Source of the DNA: Portunus trituberculatus
Taxonomy: Eukaryota; Arthropoda; Malacostraca; Decapoda; Portunidae
Direction of reading: 5' to 3'
DNA length: 64,000 bases
NCBI RefSeq assembly: GCF_017591435.1
Contig: NC_059281.1
Location: forward strand, 10,419,402 to 10,483,401
Of this stretch, positions 1 through 11,812 are shown one piece after another (positions within the stretch are counted from its first letter, which is position 1; the number at the start of each line of letters is the position of its first letter). The notes under the pieces are model-generated. The model saw nothing but the letters and a program-made list of their open reading frames with translations. It was not told where the DNA came from and ran no database searches. The position numbers were made by a program, and so were the translations under genes.

Positions 1-1622
1 GGAAAAGGTGGCGGAAGAAGAAATGGACAAGAAAAGGGAACAGAGTAATAAAGGAGAAAACGAAAAGGTAGTTGAAAAAGAGGAAAAAGTTGTATTAGAC
101 GGAAAGTATGGTGGTATGGAGGAGAAGGATATAGAGAACAAATACACCACTGGAAATAGTAACGAAGAAAAGGAAGAGGGGAAGAGAGAGAGAGATGATA
201 CAAAAGAGGATGATATCGAGGAAGATGATGGAGACTTGGCTGAAGATGAAATGAAAGTTATAGCGGATGATTTTGAAGAAGATTACTGGGACTTTATGGA
301 GAAGAAAGCGACCTTGGCATCCTTCGATCTGGGTCCCACGTTCAGTGAAGACGACGACGTGGTGGTCATTACGTACAGAAAACCAGGTGAGGGGAAGGAC
401 AAGAAAGCCACAGACGAGAGCACAAAGCACATTAAAGCAGAGAGGGCCGAGGACGAAGTAACACAAGAGGGGACAGAAGCATTTAAACATGGTGAGACTC
501 CCAGCAGTCTAGACACAGTTGATTCCAAATTGACAGACTGTGGACAGAATTCTAAGAGAAATGTTGAGAGAGACGCCCCGAAGACGATAGAAGGGAGACA
601 GGAAGAGAAGGAGAGGTGGAAACGGCCACGAAAGCCCCGAAGTAGAAAACCTCAGGAAGGGAAACCAGTAGAGAGGGTGGCGAGTGTTGAGAGAAGACAA
701 GGCAAAGAAGAGAGACGTCCAGATCTTGATGATGAGAGAGGTGCTGTTCCCAGAGAAGCAAGGAGAAGAAGAAGACGACCAAGAGCGAGGAAGCACTCAA
801 AAAAGAGAGAAGGCAAACAAACTCTCAAAGAGGCGGAGGAATCCCAGATTGAAATTAGAAATGTTGGAGAGATCCAGAACCAAAATGCTGCAAATCAGAT
901 GCAAAAAGCAATTCCAGGAAAGGGAAAAATTGACAAAAAGCAAACAAATGTTACAGAGAATACTCAAGATGAAGGACGCTTACAGAGCCAAGGTGTGGCG
1001 GCAGAAAGGCACACTAAGACCCAGGAGAAGACGCCTCGCATACCAAAAACCGAAAAACAGTTGAGAACCCGACTGTGGGTGGACGAAGTGGACGAGGACG
1101 GGGAGTGGGGAGCTAAGCAGGGGGCTGTTGGGGGAGGGGAGAGCGTGACCGAGACCTCCGTGTCAGGGACGGCGACAGAGGACGATGCTTCCTATTATGA
1201 GGAGGACGAGAGCGAAGAGGTGGGAGAGGGAGGGGGGGAGCAGGACGCCTTGGAGGAGTACATAATGCTGCGTGAGGGCGACTGTTTGGAGGAGATGCTT
1301 GCCACGGACCTCATCTTCAGTGACGTGTTCCAAGGCTATGCAGACGCTGATGTGATGACAGACGGGTCGCTTGGAGCCGACGAGGAATGTGAGGCTCGCC
1401 TGGGGCGTGACAATCTGCTCCTCGACGTGACCCCATCAGCCGGCACTGACACCTCGGTAGAGCGCCCTGACGCAGCCTCTCGTGGAGTGGGTCATGACCT
1501 CCTCAGTGTCGGAAGTGACCATGTAGCTGACCGGGTCGCCCAAGCCTCAGAGAGGGAGGGAGGCGAGGAAGCCTCGCAGGATGACAGCTCTCAGGCAGGG
1601 GAGGCGGGAGGCCATTTAAAAG
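1..1622 (+). CDS. Gene A exon: charged N-terminal region (partial at window start)
   Basis: One open frame runs from base 2 to a good donor (AAAAG|GTCAGT) at 1622/1623, leaving phase 1. The first 100 residues are Glu/Lys/Asp-rich. A strongly basic stretch follows near bases 745-830 (EARRRRRRPRARKHSKK). Then comes an acidic region containing LWVDEVDEDGEWG (about 1072-1110), the most domain-like segment here. The exon must continue upstream: no acceptor or convincing initiation site is visible at the left edge (the Met at base 23 could be internal). No membrane segment or signal peptide is seen. Function unknown; highly charged, probably disordered. If not read through the splice site, the frame stops at 1630. 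Joining to the next exon is supported by phase only. Confidence 0.7.
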
Positions 1623-2360
1623 GTCAGTAGCCTTGACCCTGCCTCGAGTTGATCCGACTTGACCTTACACTGGCTGTCCAATAACACCCCTGACTGGTGT
1701 GCCTAACAAGGTGCCACTAACGAGCTAATTATGAGATTCCTAGATCGGCAGCGTCGCCGGGCGAGGCGATGACGCCAGACCTGAGGCTGCGCGTCGCTGC
1801 CGGGCTTTGCACGTGCTAGAGAGCATAGACATACCACTCCCCCAACCCCACACACGATGCCACACATTCAGCACATGAGTCACCGAGCACTGCCTCAGCC
1901 TCAGAGTAATGCTGCGCTGGGAGGAGGGAGGGTGAGGGTCTCGGGCTCAGGCACAGTCGCTCGTCTCCCTCACCACTCATCGTGTCATCACCTGAGTTTC
2001 TCCTCGAATCTTTCTTTGAATCTCTTAAGTGACAGATTTTTTCTTTGATCCTTCTATATGAACACCTCATGAATTGAAATAATCCATTCAAGCACTACTA
2101 ATCATACACCATTACTTCTCATCTCAGTCCTGACGACTCTCCGCTCCACCCACAGCCTCACGCTCCACCCTCACATGGCTTTCTGTGCCTTGAATGCTCC
2201 CTGTTGACTGCCTCTTCACCAGACTTGTCTAACCCTTCCTCCCTCCCCTCCCTCCTCCTTTCCTTCCCTCTTCTTCCTCTTTCTTCACTCCCTTCCCTCT
2301 TCACGCATTCCCTTCCCCTCCAGAGACTCGCAGGACACCCTTAAACACACCCTCCCGCAG

Positions 2361-2497
2361 AGAGTGCAACCTCCCTTTACCCTCCCGACACAGAAAAGCT
2401 GAAGCGGTCTTGCATGAGGACCCAAGCCACGCAGACCGACGTCGGGGTGGTGAGGAAGTCCCTGCCTCATCTGCCGCTCAGTCCTGCCGAGGAGAAG
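2361..2497 (+). CDS. Gene A short exon
   Basis: Acceptor CCTCCCGCAG at 2351-2360 and donor GAGAAG|GTGGGA at 2497/2498. Entering in phase 1 gives an open reading of 45 codons with the peptide MRTQATQTDVGVVRKSLPHL near its middle, leaving phase 0 exactly as the next exon needs. A stronger pyrimidine tract precedes another AG at 2321-2323, but starting there forces an exit phase that meets a stop at the start of the 3535 exon, so the inner acceptor is preferred. The sequence ATQTDVG here resembles GAQTNGD at the start of the following exon. Confidence 0.6.
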
Positions 2498-3534
2498 GTG
2501 GGAAACCGTCCGCCCTCCAGCCCACAGCCTCAGCCGCGTCCTGCACGCTTAGAGTGTCCCTTCTCAGCCACGCTCCTCAACGCCCCGCCCGGCCCCGCAC
2601 GGCCACCGTTCTCGCCCTCCCAAACACCCATGTGTAGACTTTTTATGCTTTCTAAATTAGCTTTGTCTGAAAACTTCATTCATAACCTGTAAACTTCATT
2701 CATAACCTGTAGTCATTGATGTCAGTGAAGTATCGGCAGGCGCGAGTAAGGTGTGGGCGTGGGCGTGAGCATGGTTACCTGGGGCGTGAACGAGACTGCA
2801 CGGCTGGATTGTAATTTTATTTAAACTTGATCTCTCCGTGTGGTGCGTCCTTCTCTCCCTCCCCGGGACGCCGCGGCACAATACAGGCTGGTTGGACAGC
2901 GTCGTTTTAGGGGAAGGGGGAAGTAGACCCAAAGTGAACTAGAGTCCTATTAACATGTTGCTCGTAGTGACGGAATGCAGGTTTACTCTGAATTGCATCT
3001 TTTAGAATGTAAAAGTTGTTTGTGGATTGCATGCGTGGCTTTTGTAGACTGTTTGTTATTATTATTTTCTATTTAGTTTAAGTGCTGATGTATCCCTAAA
3101 TCTTTGTTCAGTATAAGGCGCCATGTACACCTACCATCTTAATATCTAAATTAAATGAAGCAGGGGAGGTGCGATGTTGTACAGCAGACTCATCCACCTG
3201 GAGCTTCAACGAGGATGAATCATCACAGTCGCCAGAGTTTATTCAAGGTTCAAGCCATTAAGTGTCAGATGTGTTGACATCTCATCTATCCTCGCATTCC
3301 TAAGTCTCGGTACTTCATGTATATATAAAGCCTTTCTTGCCCATTTTCCCATCAGACTACCTGAATCAAGGATCACGGACTAGAATGTGATGGATGGCAC
3401 GGCTTAAGCTTTGGTTTTTAATGTAACATCTCGCGACTCTTTATGTGGTCCAGAGTTATTACTGTAGGAGTTCCTGACTCTTTTGAAGCTGTCTCACGCT
3501 CCATGACTGCCTCTAGAATTGTCCTTTCCCACAG

Positions 3535-6500
3535 GCTGAGATGATCTCCCAGGGAGCTCAGACCAACGGCGACGGCGGGCGACGGAAGCTGGTGAAGAGC
3601 CTGTCGGAAGTGGCGCGGTACGAGGGTCTCCAATACGAGATCTACGACCTAGACGACCTTTACTATCCACAGGAGCAGCCATCGCTTGCCCGAACCTTGT
3701 CTGATGGTCCCCCGCCCTGTCCCCCAAGGTTTTCTACCTATGACATCCCCCTAGATGAAGGACCCCCGCCCCCTCCCCCTCTAAAGTTTCGGCAGAATTA
3801 CGACGAGATATTTGATGTCTCGCCGCGCAAGCCTCGTCGGGGCCTTCTACAGAAGACGCTGTCAGAGGGCGAGATATTGTCTGAACGGCGGAAAGCTTTA
3901 AGCATGGCCTCAGGCTATCTTGAAGTGGACATAAACGGTTATAGTGACAACGAGGAAGAAGTAATTGAGCCGCAGTGTGTGGACGAAGTGGCACGTGACC
4001 TCTCCCGCAGCAGGATATTCACGCCAGAGTCCTTCATAGAGGAAGAAGAAGAATTCCATGAAAATATGTTGCACAAAGAAATTCTACCAAGTCTTTCGTC
4101 CTACGAGAGAAAGCTGTCACAAATATCTACCGACTCAGAGTTGAAAACATTTGATCCAAATGAATTTCGTACTGAAGAGCACCTGAGGGGCCAGCTTGTA
4201 GCCCTCTCACTGGACTCTCTAGTGGAGGCAGGGCCCTGCCTCACAGACAACAGCAGCCAGATACTCGAAGGAAGCATTCCCCGTGAAAACTCACCCATTC
4301 TGTGTGCAGGTACACCAAGCGAAAGTACGGGCGGTGCAGAGTTTGGAGACCACTTCGAGGAGTCCATGAGTGAGAGTCAGGTGACAGTGCTGCAGAGGAC
4401 AGTGGTGCCGTCCTCACAGATCATCACATCAGACTCTGAGAATGGCAGCTTCCATCTTACTGATCACTCCTCAGCTGCCACTACGCCCTCTACCAGACAC
4501 AAGAACATTCACGCTACTGGCAGCTTTGAGGAAGATCTCGAGGATGACTTGCTTCCTCGTCTACGGGTAACGAATCTCGTCCACAGCACTACAACTCTTT
4601 CCTCGATTGAAGATGAACCGACGAGTATCAGCGAGAACGTGGTGTCGGACAGCTCTCAGGGGGCCGTTACCAACAGCACCACCTCCAGCGAAGTTGACAA
4701 AGCCGTGTGTGGCTCGACAGACAATGATTATAGCTCAATACGCAGTGGAGAATCCTTAACAATAAAGTCTGAGACAGTAGAGGAAGAAGAATTTGAAGGT
4801 GAAATTGTGATTGAGGAAAACATGTTGGCACGTTTAGTTCAAGAGCTGAAGGGTGGAGAAATGGCCTACCACATGCCAATCAAAACAGACTTTCGGGACG
4901 ATGCACGTCGTCTCGCATCCCCGGAGTCCGACTCGTCCAGCAGTCTCTTCACGGAGCAGGAAACGTCCAGGAGTCCAGTGTCTGGCACTACAAACACCAT
5001 CACATCCAAGTCCGACCTCTCCCGTACCGACTCTCATCCAACCGACCAGTCAGAGACCTCGGAAGACTACGTGACTGCCACCGAGAACAGCATGCATGAT
5101 CACGATGTGCGGCGCAGCTACTTCATGGAGGAGCGACACGTGTCCTCACCTCCCAGAATGGACGACATCTATGAGGACGAGGCACTAACACCAAAGATCC
5201 TCAGCCCAGAAATGAGTGATGTACTGGCTGGCTTCCATGACCATCACGAACTCAGTGACATCGCCGAAGCTGTCAGCAGTGTGGCGAGCGACTTTGAAAC
5301 AGCACAAGATCTTACTTCTCCAGATGGTGACACCACCACCTCTGCTAGTTATTATATCGACCACTCACTTGACTCAGATCCTGGAACTGAGACCAAGACA
5401 AAACCTGAATTACCCCCAAAACCAGCACTCTTCCCAAAACCCGACAAATCAGACAAAATCTCACCATCAAGCGAAAGTCTTTTTGAGGCTGATGAAATTC
5501 CAGGGCAGGATGACGTGGAAGTGGTGGTGAGGCGGCGGGAGAAGAACGCCGAGGAAAGCAGAACAGGAGCCATCAAGAAACGATATTCTGCAGGTAGTAA
5601 AGTCGCCAAGGACGACAACAGGAGGTACTCAAGGTATTTTGAAGATAATGACAAGGGTGAACTGTCCGAGGTGCGTGGACAGAGTTATCCAGCTTCCTGG
5701 TCCGAAGAAGACAGAGAAAAAGCAAAACAAACCATGAAGCTCGATTTTCCTCCAGGAGTAACCATGTTTGGCGAGGCCCCAGCTTGGACTGACGCAGATA
5801 GTCTCAAATTAGATGCAGAGAAGAAACTAAGAGTCTTTGAGAAGCCAAAAAAATCCGTTAAAATCGACTTGGCAAGTGTGGAGGACCTTCAAGCTATGAG
5901 ATCCGCGAATGAAACCATGGTAGAGAAGGACAGCGAAGCCCCAGCAGTCGAGATGAGGCAGACAAAAGTCAAACACGACAAGGTGAAACGGAAGTCTGAG
6001 GAGGTGACCACGCCTGGTATGGTGCGCAGCCCAGCCATGCACGAGGGCTTCAGATTAGAGGATTGGACTCCAGTACGTACCCCAGTCACTCCTGATAGAT
6101 CTCTGGATGTGGATTCTTCTGATGATTCATATTCTGAGGCACCCAGACATCCTCCCAAAGGACGAAGTCCGAGGAGGAGGTCGAAGGACAGTCCTGGAAA
6201 AAAAGGTGAAAGTCTGAGTCGCCCTGCAGAAAGTCCTTTAAAGCAAGGGAGTGAGAGGCCAGGCACAGGAAAAACAACTGGAAAAACTAGGGAGAGTTCT
6301 AGATTTGTTGTGAGGGAGAGTCCAGAAAGAATAATAAAGCAAAGCCCAAAACGGCCAGTCCCCCAACAGCCAAGCCCTGTGAGAGAGAGCCCGGTTATTA
6401 GGACCGAAAAGTCCACCGCACGTCCTCTGGAAATGCAACAGCGACAAAGCCCCACCAGAGTCTTAAAGACTTCAGTCGTGGAGTCTGGAAGGAAGTCTGC

Positions 6501-6971
6501 CGAGATCAACGAGCCTGCTAAACCTCTCACAGAAACGTCCACGGCGGGAAGGGAGACCCAAGATCGACTGAAGCCAGCAGGGCCTGTCACAGGCTACCTG
6601 AGGGCTGGAAGCTTGAGCCCTACCTCACGGGAGCGACCGTTGCAACTGCCAGAAAGCAAATTACTCACCATTACACCTTTGAGGGATTCACAGAGGAGTG
6701 TAGAGTCATTGAGGTCGATGAGCCCAGGATCTGATAATGTATTTTTGAGCGGAAGCCGAGAACAGCTGGACGAGGAGCCACGGGCAGGACTTTGTGCACA
6801 GTGTGGGGAGAGGCCTGCTTCGCGAGAAGGGCTTCTGCGGCCCAACACCACAGCTGATGTCGCTGAGGAAAGACGATTATCCGAGAGAGAAAGAGATACC
6901 TCTCGTCAGCGACCAACGGCCACCCATCGCGCGAAATCTGAAGAAAGAGGTTCTTTTTCCAGGGAGTGGGG
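3535..6971 (+). CDS. Gene A giant exon: Ser/Pro-rich linker with polyproline and SH3-type motifs
   Basis: A 3.4-kb exon between acceptor CCTTTCCCACAG (to 3534) and donor GGGG|GTGAGT (6971/6972), open throughout at about 1,146 codons. It is rich in Ser, Glu, Asp, Thr and Pro and lacks hydrophobic segments, so probably disordered. Visible motifs: PPPCPPRF and GPPPPPPLKF near 3710-3790 (profilin/EVH1/SH3-type ligands), repeated LSxGxxLS-like phosphosite contexts near 3840-3910, ELPPKPALFPKP near 5407-5442 (PxxP, SH3-type), and a basic S-P-rich stretch at about 6160-6400 (RSPRRRSKDSPGKK, KQSPKRPVPQQPSP) typical of proline-directed phosphorylation. Near its end is a CxxC pair (LCAQCGERPA, 6790-6820). 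Opposite-strand ORFs here are shadows. Known function: none that I can assign; the role as a binding/phosphorylation platform is inference. Confidence 0.9.
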
Positions 6972-7106
6972 GTGAGTGACTTTGTTAAACACTTAAAATC
7001 ATTCATGTTTCTTATTTGACATTTGAAATTGTCATCTTTGCTATTTTATACAGAAAAACATTGTCCCAGTACCACCTCATACACCTCTGTCTTCCTTTCC
7101 CCACAG

Positions 7107-7236
7107 CACGACCCCCATCAGTCTGGAGCAAGGAGATGCACCACGCCATGACAGCGATGACGACGAGAAGGGTGTGTACCTGGACCCCTACCGCTCCTGC
7201 CCGTGGGTGTACGTGTCACCCGGAGACGAGGCCAAG
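7107..7236 (+). CDS. Gene A exon: start of a compact conserved-looking region
   Basis: Acceptor CTTTCCCCACAG (to 7106), donor GCCAAG|GTGAGC (7236/7237). Entering in phase 2 it reads 44 codons and leaves phase 0. The peptide includes YLDPYRSCPWVYVSPGDEAK: aromatic and proline-rich, unlike the disordered exon before it, suggesting a folded element. No family recognised. Confidence 0.85.
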
Positions 7237-7417
7237 GTGAGCTACTAACATATTGTCTTTCTCACTGTCAGCAACACTCAGTTCATGATGAGCGCGTAAC
7301 GAGCAGATGTCAGTGTGTAGTTAATGCTGATATCTACTTAAACATTCATTGTGTAATCTGTGAAGGAATATTGTTGGTGGTTGGAGGCGGCTCAGCATTA
7401 ACAGATGTGTCCTGCAG

Positions 7418-7607
7418 GTGTGGCGACGAGATGAGGGATCACCCATCCCTGTCCCTGTCAATCTGAGAGTATCAGGCTTCGAGGATGACATCGTCACCAG
7501 AGCCGATCAAGCCCGAGAGGAACAAACAGCCCCAGGGGAGCCAGCGGCACCAGATACAGCGCACCCGAAAGAGGATGGAGAGACGGAGTCCACTCAGGAA
7601 GACACCA
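7418..7607 (+). CDS. Gene A exon
   Basis: Acceptor TGTCCTGCAG (to 7417), donor GACACCA|GTGAGT (7607/7608). Phase 0 in, phase 1 out. It begins VWRRDEGSPIPVPVNLRVSG and becomes acidic and Pro/Glu-rich toward the end. The following intron is only 176 bases and is nearly half a UG repeat. Confidence 0.85.
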
Positions 7608-7655
7608 GTGAGTACTGAGTGCAATGCCTAACTCATCGTGGTTTTGGTTCTCATC

Positions 7656-7657
<2 letters not shown>

Positions 7658-7719
<62 letters not shown>

Positions 7720-7731
7720 TGTGTCTGTGTT
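7658..7731 (+). repeat. (TG)n microsatellite inside a 176-base intron
   Basis: Almost pure TG of about 30 units plus a short TCTG variant tail, between the donor at 7608 and acceptor at 7783. It is a UG repeat in the gene A transcript. Confidence 0.95.
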
Positions 7732-7783
7732 TATACATTTTCTTTATACGTCTGTTTTAAAGTAATGCTTTTCTGCCCCTCAG

Positions 7784-7915
7784 ACCGCCGTGGGTCGGTG
7801 GAATCAACTTGTAGCGAGAAGGACTTCCGGCGTCGCTATCAGGCCATCACCCACCGCATGGTGCACCGCAAGGCCTCCGTTGAAATGTACCGCAGACTGG
7901 TGCACGCTGCCTTCC
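7784..7915 (+). CDS. Gene A exon: basic segment
   Basis: Acceptor TTCTGCCCCTCAG (to 7783), donor CCTTCC|GTGAGT (7915/7916). Phase 1 in and out, 44 codons. The peptide carries KDFRRRYQAITHRMVHRK then SVEMYRRLVHAAF, an arginine-rich, helix-like stretch. A second, weaker donor (CATCCA|GTATCA at 7950/7951) would add EYRSYSPKDHP and leave phase 0, which would fit a possible exon at 8557. The strong GTGAGT donor is preferred. Confidence 0.8.
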
Positions 7916-7971
7916 GTGAGTACCGCTCTTACTCTCCCAAAGATCATCCAGTATCATCAGACATGGGATGT

Positions 7972-7973
<2 letters not shown>

Positions 7974-8039
<66 letters not shown>
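7974..8039 (+). repeat. (TG)n microsatellite, 58 bases past a splice donor
   Basis: Pure TG of about 33 units shortly after the donor at 7916; a second UG-rich intronic element near the same exon. Confidence 0.95.
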
Positions 8040-8040
<1 letters not shown>

Positions 8041-8556
8041 AAGCGAGAAATAGCGATGGAATGAGAGTGTAGGAAAGACAAGGAGAGGAGTGAAAGAATG
8101 CGTAGGGATGGAAAGACTCAACGAGAAAACTTTAGATTGAATTCAGAACCACGACTTAAAAGTAAATTACACAAACAAAAACAGTCCTTAATACGGAACC
8201 TGAATATTGCAGGAACAATGAACATCGGCGTCAGTGCCAGACCTCTGCAGTGAAGGGAATACCAGTTCAGTCTTAAAATAGACTAAAGGTGGACATACTA
8301 ACTCTTTTCTGTAACTTTTTTCATAACTTTCTGAAAATCTATAATTTCTTCAACACGACCGATCACACCGCACGTACGAGGCCTTTCTCCCGGCAGCCAA
8401 GCAGTCTTTGATCTGTAAATAGTTACGAAGTAGTGGAGCAATAATGAGCTAAGAACTTAAAACGCATACAATCACAGCTAAGCTTAAAAAATAGAACCTT
8501 GTATATAGTTATGAACAATGCTCAATATCCCACACAGTTTCTTCCCTTATCCCCAG

Positions 8557-8715
8557 CCGTCTGAACTGCGTAGAGTTTGCCTGTTTAGTATGAAGCAACA
8601 AATCAAAGAACTTGAAGCTGAGGAAAACAAAACAAAACAAACTCAGGATAGCGCACAAAGTTACTCATCATCTGACCACGAGTGCACGACACATCTGCTA
8701 TTCAAAGTTGGCTGA
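8557..8715 (+). CDS. Possible small gene A exon or alternative terminal exon
   Basis: A good acceptor (TTTCTTCCCTTATCCCCAG to 8556) is followed by an open frame: PSELRRVCLFSMKQQIKELE then Lys/Glu/Gln/Ser-rich residues, stopping at 8715. It needs phase 0, obtainable only from the weaker donor at 7951. A weak donor inside (TTTA|GTATGA, about 8587) would leave phase 1. It could be an alternative C-terminus, a small exon, or chance. RNA reads across 7915-8600 would decide. Confidence 0.25.
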   Translation, partial: PSELRRVCLFSMKQQIKELEAEENKTKQTQDSAQSYSSSDHECTTHLLFKVG

Positions 8716-8942
8716 CGGTCTTGGCTTGGTCAGAGATGTCAAGCCAGCTGGTGGTAATGTTGCCGCGGGTGGTAATCTGTGGTAATACGGGCATGTAACG
8801 GCGGCGTGGCGGCAGGAATAGCATGCTGGCGCTTCTCCAAATGGTGGCGACTGTGTATGGGTGCTTGGTATGAATAGGAAAGAGGGAATGAGGAATAGTG
8901 GCGCGGAGAAATGAGGAGATGAAGGCTAGAGTTGTAAGAGTT

Positions 8943-9167
8943 TTAACCCCTTTGGTACTGGGACGCATTTCTCATTTCTACCTTGAGTCTTAGAGATGAT
9001 GAGACCATTTTATTTGCATTAGGAAGGATCTATGGAGGTCAAAAGATTAATGGCCGCAGTCTTCACTATTCTAATCCCTCACATAAGTTTCTGAAGCTGT
9101 ATAAAATCACCAAATAGTAACCGGAATGAATAGGGAAACGCGTCCTGGTACAGAAGGGCCGGGTTAA
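8943..9167 (+). mobile_element. TTAA-ended MITE, copy 1 (piggyBac-like, non-autonomous)
   Basis: Starts TTAACCCCTTTGGTAC and ends in GGGTTAA, with the family's internal landmarks (GACCATTTTATTTGCATT; GGAAACGCGTCCTGGTAC). Inverted ends of about 28 bases match imperfectly. TTAA at both ends is the target-site signature of the piggyBac superfamily; no transposase is present. Confidence 0.8.
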
Positions 9168-9566
9168 TGTCGAGTAGTCGGGTGGAGCAGAATGGAAGAC
9201 TCATGGTCGAAGAAAGTCGGTTTTTCAAGAGTCAGGAAAGGGAGTGTATAAGAAAAAAATCAGGGAGTGATAGTGAAGGAGAATAAAGAAAAGAAGGCTT
9301 TTGGGGAACTTGGGTAAAGACGCCAGTTAGTTCATTTTATTGGCCAAAATATGCATGTTTTACAATAAAGGGAAGGTTACAAAATTCTCATTGGTTCAAA
9401 TTAAGAAGTATATTTTTACAAACATAGATTAAAGCACTGTCATCTCAGTACAGTAAAGAAAGGAGTTGTTCTTCCTTCCTAGTCTGTCTGTGATAAGCTG
9501 CTGTGTCCATGGCCAAAGACGAGTGTGCATTGTGAAAAAAGACACGTTGCTTGTTTCACTTTATGT

Positions 9567-9571
<5 letters not shown>

Positions 9572-9640
<69 letters not shown>
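9572..9640 (+). repeat. (TC)n microsatellite
   Basis: Pure TC of about 34 units in the gene A intron. Confidence 0.95.
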
Positions 9641-9644
<4 letters not shown>

Positions 9645-10137
9645 AGACCAAGCGTGTAGTAGAGTGTTTTCTCTTTCTTTCCTCGATTATTTTTTCTGGC
9701 AAGCATTTTTCTGGCACGCTGCTCCCCTTTTGTCTCGCCTCAGCATGCACAAGTGTCTCTCGTGTCACTTCCCAGGGTCTACAAGCATTGCCTTAACAGC
9801 TCCTCATTCCCACACACTCGCGCTGATCCCCTACTCACCCCTCTTAACCCCTTTATCCCTCCATCACCTTGCCCTCTTCTATACATATCAGTTTTGAGTT
9901 ATATAATGTTTTCTGTAGAATTTTACGCCCCTGTACCTTTATTTTGTTTGTATATTTTGTGTGTTTCTATATTTCTTGGTTTTTATTGGTTTATTTCTTC
10001 ATCTTTCTTATTTTATTCACTGTTTCTGCTCACGTGTGTGTTGGTTCTATTTTTGTTGTTGATGTTGACGTCAAGGTGAACTTTTCTTTGTTTTCTTTTT
10101 TTTTTTTGGTTTGGTTTATGAGTGTTCTACTGGTTAA

Positions 10138-10350
10138 AGAGAGAGAGAGAGAGAGAGAGAGATAGTGTCACTGAGGACGATCCAAGTAACTCAAGGCTCC
10201 GAATCAACCTGAACGAGATAACGAACTCACAAACTCACACACACACACACACACATGATAAGCAAAGTACGTTATATATACTTCCTCCTCCTCTTCCTCC
10301 TCCTCCTCCTCCTCTCCTCCTCCTCCTCCTCCTCCTCCTCCTCCTCCTCG
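10138..10350 (+). repeat. Microsatellite cluster: (GA)n, (CA)n, (CCT)n
   Basis: GA at 10138-10162, CA at 10233-10254 and a CCT/CTC triplet tract at 10281-10350, within about 210 bases. Confidence 0.9.
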
Positions 10351-10635
10351 TAAGTAGACGGTGCCGTGTGTAAAGTATAACCAGTAGAACCTCACCCCAC
10401 TCTCTCCCCGACCTTCCCCTACCTCTCAGCCCCACCCACTCCCCCTTCCCTCCCACCCATCAGCCCCACCCATCATCTCGTTCTTATCTCCTTGGCGTCC
10501 CTCTTGCCCCTCCCCCCCTGCCTGGTTGCCTCTCTCACCCAGCAACAAGGAGTAGGAAGAAGAGTAACCTTTCTTTAATCTACGACCCTTTCCTGCCCTT
10601 TAATATTAATACGGCTTGACCTTTCTCGTGCAAAA

Positions 10636-10761
<126 letters not shown>

Positions 10762-11047
10762 AGTTCATCTACACACTGTTTCATAAATCTTTTCTTTCTT
10801 TCTCTCTAACTCACTTTAAAAACACTTCCTCTCCTCTCTCTTCCTCTCTTCTCTCCTCCTCTCCTCTCCTCTCCTGTCCATCCATCCATCCATTCCTCTC
10901 TCCCGGCCGCCCGCAGCTGTTGCCTCGTGCGGGGAGGAGGAGGAAGAGTAAACTCATAACGTCACAATGAAGTTTCTGCGAATCTACAGCCGACTTGAGT
11001 TTGGCGAAGAAATAAAAGACTGCGACGATGCTGAAATTAAAGATCAT

Positions 11048-11049
<2 letters not shown>

Positions 11050-11137
<88 letters not shown>
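11050..11137 (+). repeat. Compound (CA)n-(GA)n microsatellite
   Basis: CA to about 11083, a CGCACA interruption, then GA to 11136. MITE copy 2 starts about 47 bases later. Confidence 0.95.
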
Positions 11138-11138
<1 letters not shown>

Positions 11139-11182
11139 CTGCGTTACCATAATTCTATCTGGTGAGAGACGAGATAAGGAAT

Positions 11183-11384
11183 TTAACCCCTTCAGTACTG
11201 AGACGCATTTTCACCTTGAGATTTGTGTACGATAAGACCATTTTATTGACATTAAGAAGGGTCTATGGAGGTCTGAAGATTAATGGCCAGAGTCTTCACT
11301 ATTTTACTCCCCCACATGAGTTTCTATAGCTGTGTAAAATCACTAAATAGTAAGCAGAATGAATATGGAAACGCGTCATGTTAA
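11183..11384 (+). mobile_element. TTAA-ended MITE, copy 2 (3' end shortened)
   Basis: Begins TTAACCCCTTCAGTAC and follows the consensus to AAACGCGTCATG, where the last inverted-repeat bases are replaced by TTAATAAAG. The right terminal repeat is therefore truncated. Confidence 0.8.
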
Positions 11385-11812
11385 TAAAGTGATTAATACA
11401 GTTTTTTTTTTTTTACCACCGTCGTTTTTGGAGATGAATTACTCTTAATATTGAGTATCTGTCCACCTGTCCACCCTCAGACATAGTGACAGACTCGAAT
11501 AATCCACACTAGTCGCAATCTCTCACACCCACATACAATTGAGAACAGGAAGAGTACGCACTGATACGCCTGCCTTCCTGCCTCGTTGTTTTGGCTCGCT
11601 GGCCAGTTTCCCATCCGCCTCATAAATTTGTGTATACTAGTGAAGCAAAGGCTGTAAATTCTGCTTATAGGAAACATGTGCACGTGTTTTTAATGGGAGA
11701 TATTAGCACACCACTGGCCTGCCTTCTTTGGATCTTAACACCGACAGTATTTAGGGCGAAAGGTTTGTTTACAACGCGATATCGGCTCCAAACGATATCA
11801 GTTCATCTCATT

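Noticed and set aside
2324..2360. Stronger acceptor for the second gene A exon
   Set aside because: Its only open phase exits so that the next exon hits a stop at once; the inner acceptor at 2360 gives a continuous frame.
1816..2692. Short ORFs on both strands
   Set aside because: The region is an intron/exon boundary zone of gene A; only 2361-2497 fits splice sites and phase.
5889..6590. 233-codon minus-strand ORF
   Set aside because: Shadow of the giant gene A exon; no splice sites or protein-like composition of its own.
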